Of a stretch of DNA of 64,000 nucleotides, positions 1-12,100 are shown piece by piece. Position 1 is the stretch's first letter; the number at the start of each line of letters is the position of its first letter. The notes beneath the pieces are model-generated. The model made no database searches. It saw only the letters and a list, made by a program, of their open reading frames with translations, and had not been told where the DNA came from. The stretch is from Effrenium voratum (lineage: Eukaryota > Sar > Dinophyceae > Suessiales > Symbiodiniaceae), in the NCBI GenBank assembly GCA_963377175.1, contig CAUJNA010000595.1:1-64000 (forward strand), in the 5' to 3' direction. The translations under genes were made by a program, and so were the position numbers.

Positions 1-333
1 TTTGCAGCGATGCTTTGGAAGAGAAATGAGGCAAAATTTGAACCGATGCTTTGGAAGAGAATTGAGGCAACATTTGCAGGGATGCTTTGGAAGAGACATG
101 AGGCAAAAATTGCGGCGATGCTTTGGAAGAGAAATGAGGCAACATTTGCAGCGATGCTTTGGAAGAGACATGAGGCAAAATATGCAGCGATGCTTTGGAA
201 GAGAAATGAGGCAAAATTTGCAGGGATGCTTTGGAAGAGAAATGAGGCAAAATTTGCAGCGATGCTTTGGAAGAGAAATGAGGCAAAAATTGCGGCGATG
301 CTTTGGAAGAGAAATCAGGCAAAATTTGCGTAC
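1..333. repeat. 36-bp tandem repeat, first block (9 copies)
   Basis: Nine head-to-tail copies of a 36-bp unit containing GATGCTTTGGAAGAGAAATG. The ATG of successive units falls at 10, 46, 82, 118 and so on to 298. The unit is a multiple of three with no stop in several frames, so it reads open on both strands, for example as a 12-residue MLWKRNEAKFAA period. Copies differ by only a few bases. It is cut by the window edge. I treat it as satellite DNA and not as a gene. Confidence 0.9.
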
Positions 334-474
334 GCGTTGCTGTCGGGCTAGAGTAATGATGGCTAGACTGTGCAGCGTTGGTTGGCACTACCCAAGCACC
401 ATAGTTGAATATTGAGGCCAAAATGGGGGCAGCGTCCTGCTTTGGCAAGAGGTTTTGAGGCATTTATTTTGCAG
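334..474. other. Spacer between repeat blocks with one decayed unit
   Basis: Unique DNA separates the two 36-bp blocks. Positions 437-474 (CCTGCTTTGGCAAGAGG and following) are a diverged copy of the unit, so the two blocks were probably one array. The phrase GTCCTGCTTTGGCAAG recurs near 63,924, at the other end of the window. Confidence 0.5.
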
Positions 475-722
475 CGATGCTTTGGAAGAGAAATGAGGCA
501 AAATTTGCAGCGATGCTTTGGAAGAGAAATGAGGCAAATTTTGCAGCGATGCTTTGGAAGAGAAATGAGGCAAAATTTGCAGCGATGCTTTGGAAGAGAA
601 ATGAGGCAAAATTTGCAGCGATGCTTTGGAAGAGAAATGAGGCAAAATTTGCAGCGATGCTTTGGAAGAGAAATGAGGCAGCAATTTGCACCGATGCTTT
701 GGAAGAGAAATGAGGCAAATGT
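475..722. repeat. 36-bp tandem repeat, second block (7 copies)
   Basis: Seven more copies of the same 36-bp unit, with ATGs at 477, 513, 549, 585, 621, 657 and 694. The last step is 37 bp because of a one-base insertion. Copies are nearly identical to each other, more so than in the first block, which suggests recent expansion. Confidence 0.9.
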
Positions 723-1011
723 GCAGCCCAAACAAAGCAGTCAAGTGCGCAAAGTTCCCTAAAGCGAAGCGTCGCTATTCAGCTCTTGACGAGCTTAAGG
801 ATCGTATTTAGGATCGCATTTAGGGCAATATTGCGAAGCCTTGTTGGTGAGTCCCAGGAAAAACATTTGAAACTTATCCCAAATCAATGTGTTCGGCAGC
901 TTATTAGTCTGCGGCTTGTCAGGCAACTTCTGTGAGTGACTCTTCAATTCGAAACGCGTTTTAAGGGCCCTTATGACGCGCTTCGTTTTTGAGCTCTGTC
1001 AGGCAGCTTCT
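723..1011. other. Unique spacer, no gene seen
   Basis: No coding pattern or array is seen. The phrase CTTGTCAGGCAACTTCTG at about 915 recurs in variant form at 997 and again at about 4,493, so short dispersed repeats are present. Confidence 0.4.
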
Positions 1012-1786
1012 GTGGTTGACTCTTCAAGCACGCTTGCGCCTGCAGTTGAGCTCCGGACAACTGATTTGGTTTTTGCAGGCGTCGTGGTATGGTTGGTGTT
1101 TGCTTCACACGAGGGGCGCGATGAATCTTAAGCGACTCGTACAAGTGCGCACCCGAATATTTCAACTAACACGGTGACGTGTCTTGTGGCTATAGATCTG
1201 TTTATGACTTCGGCCTGGCTGACCCGTAGCAGTTGCGCGAGCTACAACTATACACTAGCAGAGCTTGAGAAAGCTTGGATTTTGACGCATAGGCATTCTC
1301 AGCAAAAGAGGCAACGCAGCACAACATTTGCAACGCAACTGGACTCACGATATCGCTATATTGTTTGCTTGCTGGTTAAGAATATCTTTGTATATATATA
1401 TATACATGTATATGCATACGCGTGTGTGTATACATGCGTGTATATATACCTTGTATGCAAAACTATTTTATGATGGAAGACTGCGCATCAATATGCATAT
1501 GGAACATACATTCGTTGTTTCAGGTTTGGTTCCTGGAATTTTGGGGTCTTTGCCAAGTCCTCGCGCGGAGGTGCAGGCCAAGCTCGCCTCTGCCGTGACC
1601 AGGCAAAGGTTCGTCAGACCAGCCCGCACTAAGCAAGAAAAACCAAGATGTCAGTTAAGCGATGGGCCAAGGAGAAAAACTGGTACCTGTCGCCCAGTTT
1701 CAAAGCCTTTGGACCCTTGGTGGGAGGAGGCCGGAGTTCATCAGACCAGCTCGCACTAAGGCTTATGAAGGTCTTGGGTCCCTAAA
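1012..1786 (+). repeat. Left arm of long inverted repeat
   Basis: This 775-bp segment is repeated in inverse orientation at 2,756-3,533. Matching landmarks include GTGTCTTGTGGCTATAGATC, the TATATACATG/CACACACGCG microsatellite stretch, and the segment that reads GLVPGILGSLPSPRAEVQAK in both arms. Both arms could look protein-coding because they share an open stretch, but the arms differ by indels and no start or domain is recognisable. It forms one side of a foldback element. Confidence 0.85.
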
Positions 1787-1793
1787 CCAGCAG

Positions 1794-1927
1794 AGGTCAA
1801 GTGACCACAAAGGTCTTTTTAGAATGCCCGAACATTGTTTTGAACACCCTTTAAAAAAAAAAAACAAAAAAAAAAAAAAAAACATTTCGGGCATCATGGT
1901 AAACTGACCTTTGCGGTCACTTGACCT
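1794..1927. repeat. Internal hairpin with A-rich loop
   Basis: GAGGTCAAGTGACCACAAAG at 1,794 pairs with CTTTGCGGTCACTTGACC near 1,908-1,925. Inside it, ATGCCCGAA (about 1,832) pairs with TTCGGGCAT (about 1,886). The loop holds an almost pure run of A (1,851-1,882). It looks like a small MITE- or SINE-like foldback nested inside the larger palindrome. Confidence 0.7.
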
Positions 1928-1936
1928 GCGTTGGAA

Positions 1937-2755
1937 GTTGTGTACGATCTGACCGTAATTCTGCGGCGACTAAAGTTGCTTACGATCTGACCGTAATTCT
2001 GCGGAGACTAAAGTTGCTTACGATCTGACCGTAATTTCTGCGGAGACTAAAGTTGCATACAATCTGACCGTAATTCTGCGGAGACTAAAGTAGTAGGATT
2101 GTGTACGATGTGACCGCAATTCTGCTGAGAGACTAAAGTTGTGTACTGTACGATCTGACTGGCCGTAATTCTGCGGAGACTAAATTGTGTACGATCTGAC
2201 CGTAATTCTGCGGAGTCCCGTCTACGATCTGACCGTAATTCTGCGGAGACTAAGACTAAATTACGATCTGACCGTAATTCTGCGGATCGTGATTCAGCGT
2301 TTTTGTTCATTTGTTTCTCATTGTTTTCATGTTTTTTCGTTAAAATTGCAGTCTGTCATGAAGTTGTGTACGATCTGACCGTAAATGCGCGAATTGTGAA
2401 AAAATTGAAAAACATGAAAAATGGGACAAATTGAAAAACAAATGCAAAAAAATGAAAAATTTGACAAAATGCGCGCGACGTGATAATTTCATGTACGATC
2501 TGACCGTCATCTGCGGCCGTGATAAAAGTCTTGTACAATCTGACCGAAATCACTGCGGTCGTGATAAAAGTTGTGTACGATCTGACCACCCTTCTGCGGA
2601 GATTCTGCGGAGACTTAAGTTGTAATACGATCTGACCGTAATTCTGCGGAGACTGAAGTTGCTTACGATCTGACCGTAATTTCTGCGGAGACTAGAATTG
2701 ATAACGATCTGACCGTAATTCTGCGGGGACTCAACTTTAATTACGATCTGACCGT
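1937..2755. repeat. 36- to 39-bp tandem array at palindrome centre
   Basis: About 17 copies of a unit containing TACGATCTGACCGTAATTC and TGCGGAGACTAAAG lie in two blocks (1,937-2,290 and 2,490-2,755). They flank an A/T-rich core that itself contains an inverted repeat: TTCATTTGTTTCTCATTG near 2,307 against CAAATTGAAAAACAAATG near 2,426. Units point the same way on both sides of the core, unlike the outer arms. Confidence 0.85.
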
Positions 2756-3533
2756 ACCCAAGGGACCCAAGACCTTCATAAGCCTTAGTGCGAGCTGGTC
2801 TGATGAACTCCGGCCTCCTCCCACCAAGGGCCCAAAGGCTTGAAAAACCAAGATGTCAGCGGACAAAGTTGTGGCTTTAGCGATGGGCCAAGGAGAAAAA
2901 CTGTTACCAGTTGCCTGGTTTCGGGCTGCTCTGATGAACCGTTGCCTGGTCACGGCAGAGGCGAGCTTGGCCTGCACCTCCGCGCGAGGACTTGGCAAAG
3001 ACCCCAAAATTCCAGGAACCAAACCTGAAGCAACGAATGTATGTTCCATATGCATGTTGATGCGCAGTCTTCCATCATAAAATAATTTTGCATACAAGGT
3101 ATAGATACACGCATGTACACACACACACACGCGTATGCAAATAAATGTATATATACTGAGATTCTTAACCAGCAAGCAAACAAATAGCGATAACATGAGT
3201 CCAGTTGTGTTGCAAGTGTTGCGCCACATGGCCGCTTTGCCGCCGAGTACACCCGTGCATCAAAGTCCAAACTTAGTCAAGCTCTGCTAATGTATAATTA
3301 TAGCTCGCGCAACTGCAAAACGATCAACCAGCCAAAAACCATAAAACAGATCTATAGCCACAAGACACATCACCATGTTGGTAGAAATATTGGGGCACAG
3401 ACTTGTACGACACTCACACATTCATCGCGCCCCTCATGTAAAGCAAAAACCCACCATACCACGACGCCCACAAAAACCAAATCAGTTGTCCGGAACTCAA
3501 CTGCAGGCGCAAGCGTGATTGAAGAGTCAACCG
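2756..3533 (-). repeat. Right arm of long inverted repeat
   Basis: Reverse complement of 1,012-1,786, starting at ACCCAAGGGACCCAAGACC and ending at TTGAAGAGTCAACC. The arms are clearly homologous over their full length but have diverged by substitutions and small gaps, so the palindrome is not a fresh or artefactual duplication. Confidence 0.85.
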
Positions 3534-4569
3534 CAGGCTACGAGCATTTGTTTATGGTTCCCCCGTATCTGATGTTGTAAAATAGTCGTGCAACAAAACG
3601 CGGTCTCGCTTTCACGACTTTCACGGTCGCTTGACTTTCTAGCCAACAAAGGTTTACGCCGCAACCTCGAACTTGCCTTGTTTCCCTACAACGCTGATTG
3701 GTGAGGTTGTCAGATATCACGTTCAGAGTGTTCAAACAGGAATCATACTATTCGACATGTGTTTGTTTATAGCGTTTGTTTATAGCTCAGCTTGGACTTT
3801 TCACATTTGAACAGCCCGGGACAGGCAGTATATAGGTAGATGCTTAGCTTGTGCGAAATTGGCGGAAACTACATGGATGGCTTGACATGCTGGTTAAGTG
3901 TCTAGATTCCAGAAGGTTCGGGAGACTTAGGCCAACTATGACCAAATCTTAAAACAAAGGCTGTGCAATTCGTACTCGGTTTAAATGGTCAAATTGGGGA
4001 TCACGCCGAGGTGCGAGCCATAACACGGGTCATTATCAAACATGTATTAGTCAGGGTCGCTATCACGCTTGCCGCTTTCGGCTCTGCTTTAAAAACACAT
4101 GCTTCGTCGCGTTAGATAGTTTCTGCTTTGCCAAGACAAACTAAAGCGAAGTAACAAGTAGACTCTTCCCGAAAGCAAGTGTATACTTTCAACCAAGGTG
4201 ACAGTTTTCCTACCTCGGCCGTAGATTATCGTATCAGATCGATAGGCAATGGAAGCGTGATTCCTCCGTATTCTTACCCATCGAGCGCCTTGAGCATGTT
4301 CCGTCCTAGGCTTGCAAAAGAAGCGTGCGCATGATTATCACGATTTCACTCGCATGGCTTGTGTCTGTATGTATGTATGGAGCGCGAGACAGCGCTACAC
4401 GGCGAGCGCGCCAAGCTCATCTGAGAAATTTCCCGATGAGCTTGCCACAGAGCACACAAGTGGAGCGCGCGACAGCGCTATTAGTCCGCGACTTGTCAGG
4501 CAACTTCTGCCCGGGAATTAAGCGCGTGAACTACACACATGGAATACAAGCCCGTCCTCCGCTAAAACA
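3534..4569. other. Unique A/T-balanced DNA, no gene seen
   Basis: No convincing reading frame is seen. There is a 16-bp tandem duplication (GTTTGTTTATAGC, about 3,760-3,785) and a duplicated GAGCGCG-AGACAGCGCTA phrase (about 4,380 and 4,461). Confidence 0.4.
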
Positions 4570-4890
4570 GAGTGACTCTCTGACAGCAAGCACGTCTGCT
4601 ACATGACTCTCTGACAGCACACGCATCTGCTGCATAACTCTCTGACAGCAAGCGTCTGCTACATAACTCTCTGACAGCAAGCGCGTCTGCTACATAACTC
4701 TCTGACAGCAAGCGCGTCTGCTACATTCACATAACTCTCTGACCGCAAACGCGTCTGCCACATAAGTCTTTGCAGCAATCGCGTTTGCTAGATTGCTCAA
4801 GACTTGATAGCAAACGCGTCTGCCACACAACTCTCTGACAGCAATCGCATATGCTACATGTCTCTCTTCCAGCAAACGCGTCTGCTAAGC
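4570..4890. repeat. About 31-bp tandem repeat, roughly 10 copies
   Basis: Copies of CTCTCTGACAGCAAGCGCG followed by TCTGCTACATAA, most precise in the middle of the block (about 4,600-4,730) and decaying toward the right. Indels make the spacing irregular. Confidence 0.8.
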
Positions 4891-5029
4891 TGCCTACTAA
4901 CCCGAGAGGTTTTCTTTGCGCACCAAACTTGTTTGTGCCACTTTGTATCTCGGGGTTTGTCCGGCAGAGTGCCCTGTACTGCCCAAAAAAATCTGACGCA
5001 AGCGCAAAGCAACTATCAAACATGCATTC

Positions 5030-7415
5030 GAAGGAATTGTTGTTAGGCCTATCCGTCCTATGCCTAAGAAAGGCGGCGTACTCAAACATCTTTCAAAGAA
5101 TTGTTGTTAGGCCTACCCGTCCTATGCCGAAGAAGGGCGGCGTACTCAAAGACCATTCGAGGAATTGCTGTTCGGCCTATCCGCCCTATGCCTAAGAAAG
5201 GCGGCGTGCCCAAAGATCTTTCGAGGAATTGTTGTTAGGCCTATCCGTCCTACGCCTGAGAAAGGCGGCGTACTCAAAGTTTCTTTCGAGGAATTGTTGC
5301 TAGGCCTATCCGTCGTATGCCTAAGAAAGGCGGCGTGCTCAAAGATCTTTCGAGGAGTTGTTGTTAGGCCTATCCGCCCTACGCCTAAGAAAGGCGGCGT
5401 ACTCGAAGATCTTTCGAGGAATTGTTGTCAGGCCTATCCGTCTTATGCCTAACAAAGGCGGGAGTACTCAAAGATCTTTCGAAGAACTGTTGTTAGGCCT
5501 ATCCGTCCTATGCCTAAGAAAGGCGGCGTGCTCAAAGATCTTTCGATCAATTGTTGTTAGGCCTATCCGTCCCTACGCCTAAGAAAGGCGGCGTACTCAA
5601 AGATCTTCGAGGAATTGTTGTTAGGCCTACCCGGCCCATGCCTGAGAAAGGCGGCGTGCTCAAAGATCTTTCGAGGAATTGTTGTTAGGCCTATCCGTCC
5701 TACGCCTAAGAAAGGCGGCGTACTCAAAGATCTTTCGAGGAATTGTTGTTAGGCCTATCCGTCCTATGCCTAAGAAAGGCGGCGTACTCAGAGATCTTTC
5801 GAGGAATTGTTGTTAGGCCTATCCGTCCTATGCCTAAGACAGGCGGCGTACTCAAAGATCTTTCGAGGAATTGTTGTTAGGCCTATCCGTCCTATGCCTA
5901 AGAAAGGCGGCGTACTCAAAGATCTTTCGAGGAATTGTTGTTAGGCCTATCCGTCCTATGCCTAAGAAAGGCGGCGTACTCAAAGATCTTTCGAGGAATT
6001 GTTAGGCCTTCCGTCCTATGCCTAAGAAAGGCGGCGTACTCAAAGATCTTTCGAGGAATTGTTGTTAGGCCTATCCGTCCTATGCCTAAGAAAGGCGGCG
6101 TACTCAAAGATCTGTTCGATCAATTGTTGTTAGGCCTATCCGTCCTATGCCTAAGAAAGGCGGCGTACTCAAAGATCTGTTCGGGGAATTTTTGTTAGGC
6201 TTATCCGTCCTACGCCTAAGAAAGGCGGCGTACTCAAAGATCTTTCGAGGAATTGTTGTTAGGCCTATCCGTCCTATGCCTAAGAAAGGCGGCGTACTTA
6301 AAGATCTTTCGAGGAATTGTTGTTAGGCCTATCCGTCCTATGCCTAAGAAATGCCTAGATCCTATGCCTGCGAGGAATCGAGTTGTTAGGCCTATCCCTC
6401 CTATGCCAAAGAGAGGCGGCGTACCCGAAGATCTTTCGAGGAATTGTTGTTAGGCCTATCCCTCCTATGCCAAAGAGAGGCGGCGTACTCGAAGATCTAT
6501 CAAGGGGTTGCTGTTACGCCTATCCGTCCTACGCCTAAGACGAAAGGCTGCGTGCTCGAAGATATTTCGAGGAATGTTGTTCGGCCTATCCGTCCTATGC
6601 CTAAGAAAGGCGGCGTGCTCAAAGATCTGTTCGAGGAGTTGTTGTCAGGCCTATCCGTCCCTGCCTAAGAAAGGCGGCGTATTAAACATCTTTCGAGGAG
6701 TTGTTGTTAGGCCTATCCGTCCTATGCCTAGGAAAGGCGGCGTACTCAAAGATCATTCGAGGACTTGTTGTTAGGCCTATCCGCCCTACGCCTAAGAAAG
6801 GCGGCGTACTCAAAGATCTTTCGAGGAAGTGTTGTTGGGCCTATCCGTCCTATGCCTAAGAAAGGCGGCGTACTCAAAGATCTTTCGAGGACTTGTTGTT
6901 AGGCCTATCCGTGGAACGCCTAAGAAAGGCGGCATACTCAAAGATCTTTCGAGGAATTGTTGTTAGGCCTATCCGTCCTACGCCTAGGAAAGGCGGCGTA
7001 CTCAAAGAATTTCGAGGAATTGTTGTTGGGCCTATCCGTCCTATGCCTAAGAAAGGCGGCGTACTCAAAGATCTTTCGAGGAATTGTTGTTCCTATCCGT
7101 CCTATGCCTAAGAAGGCGGCGTACTCAAAGATCTTTCGAACAATTCTTGTTCGGCCTATCCGTCCTACGCCTAAGAAGGGCGGCGCACTCAAAGATCTTT
7201 CGAGGAATTGTTGTTAGGCCTGTCCGTCCTATGCCTAAGAAAGGCGGCGTACTCAAAGATCTTTCGAGGAATTGTTGTTTGGCCTATCCGTCCTATGCCT
7301 AAGAAAGGCGGCGCACCCAAAGATCTTTCGAGGAATTGTTGTTAGGCCTATCCGTCCTATGCCTAAGAAAGGCGGCGTACTCAAAGATCTTTCGAGGAAT
7401 TGTTGTTAGGCCTCT
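5030..7415. repeat. 64-bp satellite array, about 38 copies
   Basis: A regular array with period 64 bp. Each unit contains GGCCTATCCGTCCTATGCC, then TAAGAAAGGCGGCGTACTC, then AAAGATCTTTCGAGGAATTG. The segment GCCTAAGAAAGGC is a short hairpin (GCCT/AGGC) present in nearly every copy, and AAAGATCTTT is a perfect 10-bp palindrome. Copies in the middle (5,700-6,350) are almost identical; those at the left edge and around 6,360-6,560 are more diverged. A 62-bp unit near 6,006 and a rearranged unit near 6,350-6,385 break the register. Confidence 0.95.
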
Positions 7416-8380
7416 CGTTAAAGTTCTCTGCCCCTCGCGGTTCTCAACAGTCGCTTTTTCCATGTCTTTGAAAGTCTATTTTGTCTGTGTGTGTGTGTAA
7501 GTTTTGTTGTCCGTTACTGTTAATGTTATTGTACTGTTGGCTGTTGCGTCGTTGCTCGTGTTGCGTTTGTGTTGTTTGTTGTTAGTTTGCTGCTTGTTGT
7601 TGTTTGTTGGTTACTATTTTTTTGGCTGTCAATGATTCATGTTCATTCTATCACTGGTGCTGGTTAAAACTGATTGAATTTCAAGTTCTGTCAATTTCTG
7701 TCGGATTTTGTCGGAGTTTGTCGGACTCTGTCGGTTTCTGTCGGTTTCTGTCGGTTTTTTTTCTGGGGGGCCTTACGATCTGTTCACCTACGGTCTGTTC
7801 CCCAAAATTGTTTTAAGGACCATGGATCCTCCCGCTGCGACGGGGAAATTGTTTGGCGCTGGCGCTGGCAGGCGCGAGCCAACTTTCCCAGAACAACCCC
7901 AAATGCAAGGAAGGCGTCCTTCCTCGCGCTCAACTCTAAGCACCTTTTCCACGGACACGTTGCGGTTGCACCGCAGCGAGACTCGCACAAGAGTCTCAGG
8001 CAAACGGCACGCAGAGGGCTGCGCAGCGCTCACTTGGGCCAAACTGTGTGCCGACAACGCACATTACTGGCTGCGTCAGGGGTATGAACTATGCTAGAAT
8101 GCTGAAGATTGACCACAAGAAGAGGACCCTTTTCTGGCAACCGCGGATGTCATGTGTGAGCGTCGGATGTCGTGTGTGAGCGTCAACGCTGCGGAGCTCT
8201 GTTACAACTTCCCACAGGGTGTGCGTGTAAGACCAACGGATGCTCAACCTCACAGACTGCAAGCGTCTTCCTATCCATGCGCGGAGTGGCCGAGGCGATC
8301 AGAAAACCTGGCCGTTTCTATCGTGGAACTTAGGGAAGACTGGTGGTCTTGAGTTAAGTGTCACAATTTCTCACATACAT
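7416..8380. other. T/G-rich DNA with a 10-bp GTCGG repeat, then unique DNA
   Basis: 7,440-7,690 is T/G-rich on the plus strand. At 7,690-7,760 GTCGG recurs every 10 bp six times (TTTCTGTCGG phrase). Between 7,790 and 8,360 there are overlapping open stretches of up to 137 codons on both strands, none with a recognisable domain, so I call no gene. Confidence 0.5.
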
Positions 8381-8382
8381 TA

Positions 8383-8750
8383 CACAGATACACTCGCACA
8401 TACATACACACACATACATACATACATACATACATACATACATACATACATACATACATACATACACACATACACACATACATACATACATACATGCATA
8501 CATAAATACATACATGTGTAAAATTACATTACATTACATCACACACACATACATACAGACATACACAAATTACATCACATACATTACATACATGACACAC
8601 ATTACACACACTACATACATTGTGACACACAATATACACATGACATACACACCTACATACATACAGTACATCACATACCTTATACGCCTGACACACATGA
8701 CACACATTACATACATCACATCACATACATTACACACATGACATATATGT
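8383..8750. repeat. (CATA)n microsatellite, pure then degenerate
   Basis: An almost pure CATA tetranucleotide tract from 8,390 to 8,515 is followed by a degenerate CATACA/CATTACA tract to about 8,750. It is the complement of the tract that immediately follows. Confidence 0.95.
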
Positions 8751-8834
8751 TGTGTATGTCTGTATGTATGTATGTATGTATGTAAGTGTGTATGTATGTA
8801 TGTATGTATGTATGTATGTATGTATGTATGTATG

Positions 8835-8865
<31 letters not shown>

Positions 8866-9137
8866 CGCACCGCAGCGCAACGCAATGTAGTGTAATGTGT
8901 GTGTGTATGAACTGTGATCAAATGTAGTGTATGTGTGTGAGTGTCTGTAATGTATGTATGTATGCATGCACGCATGCGTGCAATGTAATGTAATGTAATG
9001 TAATGTAGTGTAGTGTAATGTAATGTATGTGTGCATGTATGTGTGTATGTGTGTGTGTATGTATATGTGTGTCAATGTATGCATGCATGTGTTTGTAATG
9101 CAGTGTAATGTAATGTAATGTAATGTGATGCACTGCA
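8751..9137. repeat. (TATG)n microsatellite and TGTAATG tract, inverse of the preceding tract
   Basis: Positions 8,755-8,865 are (TATG)n, the reverse complement of the upstream CATA tract. Positions 8,885-9,135 are TAATG/TGTATG mixtures. Together with 8,383-8,750 they form an approximately 750-bp inverted microsatellite centred near 8,750. Confidence 0.9.
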
Positions 9138-9139
9138 TG

Positions 9140-12100
9140 GTAATGAAGGGCAACGCTTTCTGGCTTTCCTGTCCTGCTCTATTTTCTGAAGGGTTTCGCT
9201 GCCTTTATGGGCTCAGTCGCATGGCTCCGCGAAGAATATGGTATCCTCGTTGGACTGAAGAGATTTGAGGATCTTTTCCTTTCTTGAATATCTGATGCGG
9301 TAGCTGTCATCGCATTGATTTGCCCGTAAGCCTCTGCTTTGGCGAAGCGGTTCTTGATTTCAGCGCACGCCAATAGCAATGTAGGGCCAAACATCATGCA
9401 ACACAGAGATTTTGTGCAAGTGTGGTATATACGTCATCTGCTTCTCATTATTCAGCCGCTCGAAATGGGTAGGCCTCCTCACCAGCCATCTAACACCACG
9501 GAGCGACAACCATTTAAGGTGCGGTAGAATGTCTTCCAATATGCTATGGAGCCAGTAGCGTCTTCGCCCCCAAGAACTGCTCATGAGTGGTTCGTTCTTG
9601 CCGAATGCGGTTGATTAGTTGCCGGACAGGAGGGCTGAAACAAAGATACCTCAAGTTCCTTGCGCTGCCACTTGTCAAGTGGCATCGGCTGATTTCAAGT
9701 TCTCTTTCGTGCGGATTTTTTGACTACGATGGGGTACTCATCAGCCCGCCGGACTTGGAACACCGCCCTGTCAACCCAGCACCCAATGACATCGCCTGAC
9801 CTCTTGGGGTCCTCATCCCTCGGCTCAAGCTCCCGCTTCCCGTTTCGGAAAACAAACGTTGCACGCAACACACCCCGTCATCCTTGCCACATTTTCTGCC
9901 CCGAGGCATTTTGGCCACCACAAACAAACACAGGAGAACCCTGCGCACGGGTTTCTGCGCGTCTGACTCAGGTGTCTCATGCAACCCATCTTGGCCATTG
10001 TAATTTCGCCAACGCTCACCCTCGCGGAATTACCGTTGCAGCGGAAGCAGCTCTGAGGTTGAAGCCACGCCTACCCCGAATTGGCGCTGGGCATAAGTTG
10101 CCGCAGAGCCTTCTTCGCATCGTGTCACAGCGGGAGTTTGGCTGCATTCCAACATCCTTGGGTGGTATTGGATGGCTGTTTGAGTCCTCGGATGATGTCC
10201 ATTTGATCCTTTTAAGGAAGGTTGCTGGCGCCGACAGATGCAAGAACCTCTGCAGTGATAGTTGAACTACACCTATTTTCTTGAGGAAGCTTGATCGCTT
10301 GGCCACCTCTTAAGTCGCGACAGCACTCCACACTGAATACAGTTGAGCTGTCCCTCAAAGACCATACCGCTGCATGTTGGGCAGGCAAACCGCGATCAAC
10401 GTTCACCGCCTGATCACGCGAAAGCCCCTGACCCTCATCCTCAGCGGAATCCTTTTTCGCATCCAATTGCTCGGCGCGGATGTACCAAATGTCACCGTTG
10501 AAAGCGTCGAAGACGGCACCTTGCTTCTGGTCAAGACGCCGTCGCTTGCAGTCTTGATGAAGCAAACCCCCGCCTTGATTGCCGTCTTGCAGTCAATCTG
10601 GATCTCGAGAGGGCGATCGCCCTCACTCCTGCGACATAGCGGGCGTCCAAGGTCTGTTTGTCTGCGAAGTAGACGCGCTGTCGCCCAGATGCTACACTGC
10701 CGCCGCTACCTGAGGTCAAGCCATTCTTCGCGATGCTCTGGAAGAGGCGCTTGTCCTTGCGGCGGTAGAGGATGCTTGAAGGTGACTCGTTGACGCGCTT
10801 CCCTGCGAAAGGCGTCGGGTCATCTGCAAGGGTCTTGAAACCATTCGGCGGCGATCTCGTCATCCTCGAAGATGTCGGCAAGCCAGTCGTTGTGTCCCTG
10901 GTCTGCCTTCAGCTTAAAGATCCACTGACTGACAGGGGCTCCGTCTGCTTGCGCCGGAGCAACTTTTTGCAACACATCTTTGCCTCGGGCCAAGCTAACT
11001 TGCACGTTCGGGTCGCTACGCAACTGCCTCGCTTGGCAGGCTTAGCTAAGTCCGCCAACCTGGGTGAAAAGTTCTGGCCTCGCAAAGTCCGGCTGGCAGA
11101 CTTGGCCAAGTGCCCGGCGAAACGCCCAATACTTTTGGCCGAGTCTGCCAGCCGGCTAGGCTGACATAGCGAGGTTATAACCTAGTTATAACTCAGGTCG
11201 GTGGACTTAGCTGCGCAAGTACTTAGCGACGCCGCCGAACACGCAAGAATTTTGTTCCAGGGGCGGGGGAGCCGCAGCGTGTTGCGGAGCGCGTTGCCGA
11301 GATCTTCGAGAGCCGTCGTCGTAGCGGTAGCCTCGGCGCCGCATCTGCGGAGGATCTTCAAGATTGTGGTCAATGACCGGTGGAGAGTCGTCCAAGCGAT
11401 GAGGAATGACTTCAACCGAAGTTGGCGGCACACACTCGCCTCATAGTAGAGCGGTGGTCTTTTCACGGCCATAGGCCAAACCCGGGTCACCCTCGCCTTA
11501 CCACAGCAGTCCAGCGGCTGCCCTAGCTCCGACCTCTTCCCTTCTTCACTGCTGAAGGGCAGTGCGATCATCTCACTAATATTTTTCGCATTTCGTGAGA
11601 GTGTCCTTACAGAACGCACGAGCCTCAATGTTCGTCGCCTTGGTGATGTTGCCTTGGAGAGGTCGTGGGCCCGCTGGTCAACACCACATTTGCTACACGA
11701 CCCATTGCTGGGCGCAGAACTGACACTGATCTTCACAATCTTATCATCACTGCGGGACAATGGTACTCCTCCGTTCATTGCAAAGGTGACGCAGCACGGT
11801 TGCTCGAGAGCAGCGGCTGCATGGTGGCATGTTCGGAGAACGCATAGCGAACAAGCACTCATAGACTCATAGCACGAGTGGTTGCACGATGGTATTGGCA
11901 TGGCAAAAACGTACTTTCCACTCAATGCGTTCAGCCGCAAGCAGACTGCTACTGCGACTAGTTCGACCCCTACTTTGTCGGCCTTCCCTGTATCGTCGGC
12001 CATCATTCTTCACCGCACATGCACTGACCTCGACTTCACTCGGTCTCACATTGCTTGTCTTCAGCTGTCTTGGCGCAAGTTCGTACTCATCCCTCATTCT

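Noticed and set aside
2..762. Frames with 12-residue repeats such as MLWKRNEAKFAA
   Set aside because: The 36-bp unit is a multiple of three and stop-free, so several frames on both strands are open. Codon-level constraint is not visible and there is no non-repeat part.
1328..1759. 143-codon frame shared between the palindrome arms
   Set aside because: The related minus-strand frame at 3,229-2,741 matches it only because the arms are inverted copies. Ends differ by frameshift and no domain or start is conserved.
5030..7415. Regular repeat array considered as CRISPR-like
   Set aside because: Units are contiguous with no variable spacers, and the context is eukaryotic.
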